Part shown: positions 56,301 through 64,000 of the stretch, piece after piece
Layout: every line of letters starts with the position of its first letter
Position numbering within the stretch: the stretch's first letter is position 1
Source of the DNA: Taudactylus pleione
Taxonomy: Eukaryota > Chordata > Amphibia > Anura > Myobatrachidae
Direction of reading: 5' to 3'
Length of the DNA: 64,000 nt
NCBI GenBank assembly: GCA_031769625.1
Contig: JAUIMM010000135.1
Span: 7,677,501 to 7,741,500 of the forward strand
Program-made: the position numbers and the translations under genes
Notes under the pieces: model-generated
What the model saw: only the letters and a program-made list of their open reading frames with translations
Databases searched by the model: none
What the model was told of the DNA's origin: nothing

Positions 56301-57547
56301 AGTTTGTGCAGGGACAGATTAATTGCCAGCTTGTTTTGTGGGGGCCCAAACGAACCAATCATTTCAGCCACAGTTGTGTGGCAGACCCTGGCGCTGAAAT
56401 GATTGGTTTGTTAAAGTGTGCATGTCCTGTTTATACAACATAAGGGTGGGTGGGAGGGCCCAAGGACAATTCCATCTTGCACCTCTTTTTTTTCTTTGCA
56501 TTATGTACAGTTTAGGGCCTAGTTTTTCAAACTGCCATCCTGTCTGCCACTGCAGTTTCACGCCTAGATGGGTCACGTGTTTGTGCCGCCCACTCGTGTC
56601 GCTTAGCATAGTTATCCAGCTACCTCGGTGCAGCCTTTTGGACATAAAAACACTATTGTGAGGTGTGAGGTGTTCAGAATAGACTGGAAATGAGTGGAAA
56701 TTAAGGTTATTGAGGTTAATAATAGCATAGGAGCAGAAAAACCTACAAATTCTGTGATTTTAGCTGTTTTTATGCTTTTTTTCAAAAAAATACAGATCCA
56801 AAACACAAAACCCAGAACCCAAAACACGGAAGGGTGGTTTTGGCAAAACCAGTCCAGATCCAAAACACGAAGAAAGATCCAGATCCAAAACCAAAACACA
56901 AAACACGAAAAGTGGCCGGTGCACACCCCTAATTCAGAGTGGGCGCTCGTTTAGAGCGTCCGGCTCTGAATCAGGCCCTTAAATTGAGCACTTCCGGGGT
57001 TCGTAATTAATCCTCGTTACCTAGGTGACCTGCGCTGATTGTCCAATCCAAAAGATCCACTTTTTGGAGTAGAACACAGACAGCACTTTCTTAAATAGTT
57101 GGAACTGCAGATCTATCCTCTATACAAACTTATTACTTAGATTTACTACACTAAAAGACTTCTAATTTTTATATTGTTTTTCATACCCTGGGAGGAAAAT
57201 CCCCTGAAAAAGTTGTGAAATCAGAACAAGATTTTGGAACCTAAAAGAAGGGTAACAGTATATGCAATACATAAACATTTTTCAGTACTTTAGATATTAT
57301 CCTTTCAGTGGAGCGCAGATATTTATTGTTTTGATTTGATATTAATCACATTTGTCTACTCTCCTGAAACGTCTTTCGGACACCCAAAAAATTGCATGGA
57401 TTATCTCCAGGAACCGCCACTGGCACTCGTTGTGATTGGCTGAGTGGTGTAAGAGTCTGTTCCTGATTGGCTGCCTACACACATGTAAACATAAAGTAAT
57501 TAGTTTCACAGAAGCGTAGTTCACTATGGGTGCAGGGTTGGGTACAG

Positions 57548-57780
57548 AACGGTGGTTATATATATATATATATATATGCGCAGCGGGAGGAGCTGGGAGG
57601 GATCCGATTGGATCCCTCTATCAGCACTCTGCGGAGAGAAGTCCACAGGCTTCTATGGGTAATGCCGTCTTCCTGATGGTGGTGTTACCCACCGCGACCA
57701 AGCCCCGGAGTGCATTGCATTTCGGGGCTTGGTGCATATGAGAATTGCATATTTCACGATGCTGCATCCCGCCCTTTATG
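57548..57780. repeat. multi-hairpin repeat, copy 1
   Basis: (TA)n, then short paired blocks: gggatccgattggatccc, ggtgttacccaccgcg and agccccggagtgcattgcat with cggggcttgg. It resembles 58316-58730 in the cttctatggg region. Class unknown. Confidence 0.4.
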
Positions 57781-57816
57781 TTTTCTATTTTTACTCTAGA
57801 CTAATAAACTGGAGAT

Positions 57817-58060
57817 GAGCAGTTCGGTTTTGCTGTAAACTGTACACATCTGAATTTTGGGGTTTTGAGTTGAACCAAGTCCTGGCTCAGGTTACTTTGG
57901 TGGTTTCAAGGAGAACTGAGTCCTGGCATGGGTCTTCCCGCAAGTCGCATCTTGGATCTAAAAACCGGATTTTGCAGGTGATCCAAAACTGAACCAAAAC
58001 ACTTGAAGGTGGCTTGCCAAACAAAAAATTAAAAGATGGGGGTCTGCCCACATCTCACAG
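57817..58060. mobile_element. possible hAT relict
   Basis: ggagatgagcagttcggttt at the left and cccacatctcacagg at the right resemble the hAT family ends at 17256-18043. The interior has aaccaaaacacttgaaggtgg, as in that MITE. Flanking duplication not resolved. Confidence 0.4.
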
Positions 58061-58315
58061 GTTTGCAATAGAGCTAAATCCACCCAATCTATATCCATCC
58101 CATTTCAAATAATTGGGATCACGGTTTCAGATCAGGGGGTTTTAGTTGCGTTTTGGGCTTTAGTAAATCACTTGGTCAGCCAATCAGGAGCAGTCTCTCA
58201 TTTCTTATAATCTATAATTTAGGCAGGCTTGCTAAAGGTCATGAACTCTTAGCAAACAGTCTGCTTCCTTTTAGTTTTTTTTTCTTAATCTAGTGTATTA
58301 TGTCCAAGAACACTG

Positions 58316-58730
58316 AGAGGGGGGCGGGTGCTAATTACCTGGGCCCGGGCTTGCTGGAGGGGCCCGGCACCGGTTTGGTCACTCACCGCATGTGCTCCAG
58401 GCTTGGAATATGATACATTTCTCTGGCTTGGATGCGGTGGACAATGACATCTTTAGATGGATTTTCCCAAAAGAAGCCTATGGGCTTCTATTGGCGACTG
58501 CCCCTGAGAGGGGATCAATTGGATTCCTCCCAGCACCCCCTGCATCACTTGACATATACGCAGAAGGACTTCTGGGTCCTTCTTTCAGAGAGCACAGCTC
58601 TTACCGGGAGAGCTGTCATTTGTGATTTTATTCATGCATACCAGCGTTATTTATGCTGGTATGCATGCGATGAGTGGCTGGATGCATCGCATGCAAAATA
58701 CGATGCTTGATGCATCCTGGCCCTAGGGTC
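58316..58730. repeat. multi-hairpin repeat, copy 2
   Basis: Short paired blocks including cataccagcgttatttatgctggtatg (58636-58663) and gatgcatcgcatgcaaaata. The ggcttctattggcgactgcc region resembles copy 1 at 57548-57780. No coding capacity. Confidence 0.4.
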
Positions 58731-58916
58731 TATAAGCCATACGATGCGAGATGTCCAGCGTGACTGTGACACTATGAGAGGTGAAACATGCTTGCTATTT
58801 CTTTAGATTTGCATCTTATTCACATCACAGATACAGTAAACACCAATCACGTTGTACTAGAGACGCTGGGCTGTAATTTTAACTGCACAGGAAATTGTTT
58901 TAAACACGTACAAAGT

Positions 58917-59200
58917 CATCTGGGGCCTGAAGCGCCAAGAGGAGCTGTTTGGCACAAAAGCCACAACTGCTGCATTATAGCACTTTGTATACAGATTGAC
59001 TTATTTGCAAACAGATGTACAAATGTCGCACATCAAATTGATCAGTGCGAGCTAGTAATGTAGTTTTGTAGCTTTCAGTTGTTTTATTTATGCAAAAAAA
59101 GATGCACATGTTGAACCAAGAAGACGTTCGGCACTGCCAATTCATCCGGGGCCTGAAGCGCCAAGAGGGGCTGTTTGGCATAACTGAAGCCACATTGTAT
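58917..59200 (+). repeat. pair of direct repeats 226 bp apart
   Basis: ggggcctgaagcgccaagag followed by (a/g)ggctgtttggca occurs at about 58922 and 59148. Between them is non-repetitive sequence. Not linked to any recognised gene. Confidence 0.6.
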
Positions 59201-59904
59201 GAGGACATATCTGTATGTGTAGAAAAAAGAAATCTCTGCAAGTCCCCACACTAACATATATGCTTAACAAACCCTTACATTGCAGTGAAGTCCTCTCACC
59301 TCTCAGGTACAGAGGTTAACACCTAGACAGATCCTGGCTTGTGAGCCACACCCAGCTAGGCCCTATAACGTATGTTGCTGCCATCTGGTAAGGTAAAAAA
59401 ACCAGCGGGGGTATGCATCTCTGAGGTGGGAGCATTCTGAACCCACAGTGCTTCAGCTGGGCCTGCACTTACATAAATAGGTAAACTAGACATTTAGTAA
59501 TGGGTGGTCTCAGTTCCAACCCATCGACAGAACTTATGTTACCTTCAGTGGTGCAAGCAGAAATAAATTGCGAAAGATACGGTATGCGCGTGCCCCAAAT
59601 ATAGGTGTGAGCGCATGTCATGATGGGCGTGGTCACTCAAAATGGGGGAGTGTCATCGTGAAACTCAACCCAGTTCTCATCACTATGAAAGCATTTCTCT
59701 ACATTCCATTCCAAATACACCTTACCTATATGGTGGTTTCTCTGCAACGTGAAACCTCTGAAGCAACTGATCCTCCCTCGGCAGATGGTGTCTCTTTAGT
59801 TGGTATTCACTATTCATGTAGGAGAACACATGGTCAAAACGATACCTGTTTGTGTGGAGATATAACCAATGTCATCATGATATAACAGAGGTTCAACCAG
59901 ACTA

Positions 59905-60350
59905 GTGCCCCATGTATTCCCTCCAGACCCTTGTGTCTCTTTAAACTCCTTTCTTTACAGCCTCCTGCCCATGTGTCTTTCAGCCTTAGTTCCTCCCCTG
60001 TGTCCCTTAGCCTTCCCCTTCCCATCACCCTGTTTAAATAAGCCTCCCCCATGTGTCAACCAGCCAGCCTCCCTTGTATGTCAATCAATCAGCCAGCCTC
60101 CCCCTGTGTCAATAATCAGACTCCCCACATTTGTCAATCAGCCAGAAACCCCAGTGTGTTTTTCCATCCACCAGATCCCTCTGTTTGTCAATCAGCCAGA
60201 CACCCCATTTGTCAATCAGCCAGACCCCCCTGTGAGAACCCCTCTGTGTCTTTCAACCTTTGTCTCCGCAGCCACCAGCCCAGCGCAGCACACACTTAGC
60301 TCCTCCCTGCTGCTGCTGCTGCTTGTTGGTCTGCGTCTCCTCCTGCAGTG
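59905..60350. repeat. cytosine-rich imperfect minisatellite
   Basis: Repeated gtgtcaatcagccag and cctcccctgtgt phrases, unit about 25-30 bp and irregular. Proline/serine open frames in all + frames are artefacts. Confidence 0.5.
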
Positions 60351-60737
60351 CCGTTAGCTCCCAGTCCTTTCCTCCGTGCTTCTGTTCCGTTCTTCACATG
60401 AAGGAAGTAGGAACCCAGAGACAGAGCGTGCGTGCGGCGTGATGTTACCATGTTACGCAAGGCTGTTAGAAGTGATTAGATACAGCAGGGGAGGCAGAGC
60501 AGTGTGAAAGCCCTTCCGGACCTTACCGGATGGACTGCAGAGGCAGTTGTGGACAGAAATTACTTTGTTGCAGTCTGGCTAATGGGTAGTCCGGTGCACC
60601 CCAGACCACCCCTTAGTTTGGCCTATGCCTACATGTTACCTTTGTCAGTGATGCAAAAACAATGAAGCTAACTGACTATATTAAGCTTCCTTGGTTTACA
60701 ATAACATAAGAGGGAATCAGTAAATTGTGGTAGGGTT

Positions 60738-61075
60738 AGACAGTGGCGTCTCTCCCTTCTGGTGTCACCTGGTGCGGGGAGGGACGATATGCACGTGGAA
60801 CAGCTGCGCACCACTGAAAAGAGGTGTGGTCATTGGAAAGGGGCGTGGTCATGCTGGAAGTGGAGTGGTCTCGTGGCCCGAACCCCCGTGCCACTGCCTA
60901 TTACTTAGGGGGGGGCACAGGAGGTCCCAATGTGTTCTGTGCTGGCCAGATCCCTCAGTGCGAGGAGCTAAGTGCTGCACTTAATGCTACAGTAAAGCAC
61001 CCGGCTCCTGTCATTGAGGGGGAGCCAGCACTTTGGTGTCACCCCACGGCGGATGACACCCGGGTGTGGACCCCT
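60738..61075. mobile_element. possible hAT-type repeat
   Basis: Starts cagtggcgtctctccctt, a common hAT-type terminus. The interior has ggtgtcacctggtgcgggg and ggtgtcaccccacggcgg, which are similar blocks. The right end is not resolved. Confidence 0.4.
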
Positions 61076-61285
61076 TTGTGACTCCACTAGGGTTAGAGAA
61101 GGCTATCACAAAATATAATAATTAGGCAAACAAAATTCATATAATTTTCCTATATACAGGCATAATATTAATAAAAACATACCAAACTAGAAAGAATTAT
61201 ATATCTGAAAACATACTGCAGCATATGTGCATAAATCCTTGCAAACTAATAGGTGCATGCATTACATGGTGTGTACACACAAAGG

Positions 61286-61580
61286 CGCTGTTGCGATTGA
61301 GACGCATTGTTTGTGAAGTGTATTGGAAATTTGCTGGGCGTTATTAGGCGGTGACCGGGAGGTGACTATGCAGACGCATGGACATGTACTGTCTTATATT
61401 GTCATGGGAGTGTCACGATGAACTGGTTGCTACTCAGAGGCTTAATCCCTCACATTGGAGGCTATGCTCTGGTGGAGATTCTGCACATAGCATGGGGCTG
61501 GTGCAAGTTTTGATGCTGCGACCTATGGTTGCATCTTAAGATGCATTAAATCGGTTTTGCAGTGCCTAAAGATGCACAAA
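61286..61580. repeat. dispersed repeat, family of 39178-39480
   Basis: cgctgttgcgattgagacgc, accgggaggtgactatgcag, catgggagtgtcacgatg and gttttgatgctgcgaccta follow the same order as at 39178. Confidence 0.5.
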
Positions 61581-61948
61581 GTCCTTGCACAGTCAGACAC
61601 ACAGATATACACCAGGGGAAGGGCTGATACTAGCATTAGCATTAAGTCACAGGCATTTCTATGGCAAAAGACACTCAGAATCATGGCCAGAATGTCAGCT
61701 TGTGGGGGTGGGGCTTTACAGCTACCTGTTAATCTTGGACTGTGCCTAGAGATGTACAATCTCATCCCTGTGAAACCCATTCCAGGAGAGGAGATTGCAC
61801 ATCTCCAGACAACTCCCAACAAAAATGAATTTGCATTCCAGGTTCCCGTTTTGAATTGCGTAAATTTCCTTTTTTATCCTTCAAGCATAGGGCACTTTCA
61901 ATGTACGTAAGTATACAGTATATCTGCCAATAGTGTCCTCAGAGCAAG

Positions 61949-62293
61949 CCTCCCAACTGTCCCACTTTTCTGGCACTGCCCCTCTGTCCCACCCACAGGC
62001 TGCAATGTCCTGCCAGCTGGGGGAGGTTAGGGGGGCACTTTGTCACATACTGCTCTGCATAGCAGTGAATGGATGGGAGCGCATCGTCCATACTGTGCTA
62101 TGAGAAGCTTGGGGTGGGTACAGCAACTCTCGGAGTGCTGGGCAACCCCCCAGCATGGTGAAAAATGGGGGTGTGACATGCAGCCATGCCCCAAAACAAC
62201 ATACATCAGAGGACGTGGCCTTCTTGGAAGTAGACCGTTCCCCTTTTGAGTGTGCATGCCGATCATGGACTTACAAATGTTGGGAGGTATGCA
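61949..62293. repeat. palindromic MITE with 'cctcccaac' ends
   Basis: Left end gcctcccaactgtcccac, right end atgttgggaggtatgc. Inverted ends, no coding capacity. Flanking duplication unclear. Confidence 0.5.
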
Positions 62294-62402
62294 TTTAAAT
62301 GTCATCTAACACACACAGTAATAATGTACAATTTAATGTAAAAAAAAGTGTAGGCAGTGCAAAATGGGAAATGTGAGTCTCAAGGGAATTTGTAAGATAG
62401 CT

Positions 62403-62428
62403 CAATTTCCTGTAAAAAAAAAAAAAAA

Positions 62429-62493
<65 letters not shown>
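62403..62493. repeat. A run and (AT)n microsatellite
   Basis: An 18-A run followed by about 28 AT dinucleotides with one interruption. Confidence 0.9.
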
Positions 62494-62496
<3 letters not shown>

Positions 62497-62754
62497 AAGA
62501 GAGAATAGGCACTCACCATTCAGTATGAAACATATTTAATGACTCACATATATTGCATGAAGAAATCGACGTTTCGGTCCTTCCAGGACCTTTGTCAAGA
62601 CAGAGACAGTCGCCACAAAGCTACCACCAACAAGGCGACTGTCTCTGTCTTGACAAAGGTCCTGGAAGGACCGAAACGTCGATTTCTTCATGCAATATAT
62701 GTGAGTCATTAAATATTTTTCATACTGAATGGTGAGTGCCTATTCTCTCTTTCT
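62494..62754. repeat. long hairpin: 121-bp arms, 19-bp spacer
   Basis: Left arm 62494-62614, right arm 62634-62754, nearly perfectly complementary; the visible difference is near acatattta versus aaatattttt. The spacer is acaaagctaccaccaacaa. The arms contain gacgtttcggtccttccagg and acctttgtcaagacagagac, a known dispersed repeat core. It sits between two (AT)n tracts. Confidence 0.9.
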
Positions 62755-62823
62755 TATGCTTTGGACTTTGCCGTCATTAATAGAGCACTGTGAACTGGAT
62801 GCTATGAGTGCAGCTCATTGGAT

Positions 62824-62827
<4 letters not shown>

Positions 62828-62870
<43 letters not shown>

Positions 62871-62905
62871 AAAAAAAGAAAAAGAAAAAAAGAAAAAAAA
62901 TTACT
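62828..62905. repeat. (AT)n and A/G-rich microsatellite
   Basis: About 20 AT dinucleotides followed by aaagaaaaaaagaaaaaga. Confidence 0.9.
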
Positions 62906-63353
62906 TGTAGAGAGATGTAAAGTACCATTTACTCTATTTGCATCTATTCTGTGGAGAGCTGTAACTCTTGTTTCATAATAGGGAAATACCAGAACATTGC
63001 ATAACCTTGGAAATTCCCAGGAGACTGATCCTGCCAAGAAATGACTCAGAACTTCATTGTATCCAAAAGAGGGCAGACAAGAGACTAGGAAGAATATCAA
63101 AGGATAATAGACAGCACAAAAGTAATCATTTATTCAATTACTCTGTTTTAAAAGCAATATTGTTTTATTGACTTTATTTCTTACTGTCTCAAAAGGTTTC
63201 CTGCTGCTATCATCTGAACACCCCTGGAATAACAGCATAACACATTTTATTCTTTATTTTATTCAATTTCACATGCTAAATATTGCAGTGAAATAACATA
63301 TACAGACCATAAGTTATACTTATTAAATGTAATGTAGCATAATATGAACTGGG

Positions 63354-63888
63354 GGGATGCAGTCGGGAAGCCGAAGGTCGGAATGCCGACCGCCGGATAC
63401 CCGACTGTCAAATCCCAGCACGGTACAAATGACAGGTGTCGAAATCCCAACGCCTGTCATTAGAACTTCGGCGGGAGCCCGACACCCGGCATACCGATCG
63501 AAGCTAAGCCGGGTGCTAGGCGCGGATAGCCGAGGGAGGGAGGGTTAGGTTATGGGCTCCGGGGGGGAATTAGGGTTAAGCATCCTCCCCGGGAGGTTAG
63601 AGATAGGCTAGGGGAAGTGGGGTTAGGGTTAGGCACCCCAGGGGGGAGGTTGGGGTTAAGCACCCCCCAGGGAGACTTAGGGTTAGGCTGCGAGGATGGG
63701 GGGGTTAGGTTTAAGCACTTAGAGGGGGGTTAGGGTTAGGCACTTGGGGGCGAGATTAGGGTTAGGAACCTCTAAAGGAAGGTTAGGGTTAGGGGGTAAA
63801 TTTAGGTTAGTTAGTTCTTACCTTTATAGCTTCTGGATCTTCACCCCATGCGGCCGGCGGTATATCATACTGATTCCGAACTGGGGCA
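63354..63888. mobile_element. telomere-like minisatellite MITE, copy 3, with 8-bp TSD
   Basis: Left end gggatgcagtcgggaagcc, right end tatatcatactgattcc, flanked by gaactggg (ending at 63353 and starting at about 63889), an 8-bp duplication within the ambiguity of the G run. The interior has imperfect gggttagggttaggcacccc units and the hairpin ggtcggaatgccgaccgcc. Confidence 0.75.
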
Positions 63889-64000
63889 CTGTAATGTTGC
63901 ACAATAAAGGGTGCAGCACAATGTGCCATAATATGAACTGTGGTTTAATATGTACTGGGGACACTCTGTGGCATAATGTCTATTGGCAGCATTACAATGG

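Larger units (their letters stand above)
51776..56931 (+). mobile_element. second hAT copy, rearranged, with perfect 8-bp TSD
   Basis: 5156 bp, opposite orientation to the copy at 32332. Left terminus tagggtggagcgggttcgg, right terminus cggtgcacacccccta-like (ends gcacacccctA at 56931). The octamer attcagag flanks it at 51768-51775 and 56932-56939. It keeps the promoter, eight subterminal repeats and both ends, but most of the transposase is deleted or replaced by a tandem array, so it can only move if supplied with transposase. Confidence 0.93.
50704..56978. mobile_element. Harbinger hairpin-chain MITE split by two nested hAT-type insertions
   Basis: The MITE is 50704-51207 plus 56940-56978, with TTA flanks at 50701-50703 and 56979-56981. 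Left end gggcctgattcagaccc, right end ggctctgaatcaggccc. Its hairpins (gcgttcccatgggaacgcc, gacatcgctagtgatgtcag, gggtctcatcgcaagcccg) match the other copies. It is interrupted at one octamer, attcagag, by the elements at 51208-51767 and 51776-56931. Confidence 0.85.

Overview
This is a eukaryotic window from a large, repeat-rich vertebrate genome, most probably an anuran amphibian. The reasons are GT-AG introns several kilobases long, one recognisable vertebrate gene of the MS4A (four-transmembrane) family, and dense cut-and-paste DNA transposons (PIF/Harbinger, hAT, Tc1/mariner) with their non-autonomous palindromic derivatives (MITEs). The species assignment is inference. There is no bacterial-type gene organisation, and no rRNA, tRNA or CRISPR array was seen.

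Left third (1-23 kb). The only convincing host gene is an MS4A-like gene on the + strand: six coding exons from 6962 to 22523, all introns in phase 0, 223 residues in total. Its introns are filled with MITEs. Two small candidate exons on the - strand (733-771 and 353-386) hint at a neighbouring gene running off the left edge. From 24 to 28 kb there are three decayed Tc1/mariner elements, an RTE/BovB-like LINE tail and pyrimidine-rich simple sequence.

Middle (32.3-39.05 kb). A complete hAT transposon has a perfect 8-bp target-site duplication (TSD), an uninterrupted 1038-residue BED-finger transposase on the - strand, and about 15 tandem copies of a 160-bp unit between the transposase start and a TATA-like core promoter near the far terminus. 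Next to it (41.73-49.48 kb) lies a long PIF/Harbinger element with TAA duplications. It carries three genes: a HARBI1-like transposase (-), a NAIF1-like Myb/SANT protein (+) and a second, separate Myb/SANT-like protein (+). Each gene carries at least one lesion, so this copy is probably dead. Its termini match those of many short MITEs in the window, several of which are chains of adjacent perfect hairpins.

Right part (49.6-64 kb). A hairpin-chain Harbinger MITE (50704-56978) was hit twice at the same 8 bp: by a 560-bp hAT-type MITE with telomere-like GGGTTAGGG minisatellite, and by a second copy of the 32-kb hAT in the opposite orientation. In that second hAT the middle of the transposase has been replaced by about 14 copies of a diverged relative of the element's own subterminal repeat, with 3-bp microhomology at both joints. 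The rest holds MITEs, a 121-bp-arm hairpin between (AT)n tracts at 62.5 kb, and a further telomere-like element at 63.4 kb.

The genes here do not form an operon or pathway. The links are between autonomous transposons and the MITEs that share their termini, and one host gene that has absorbed many of them in its introns.
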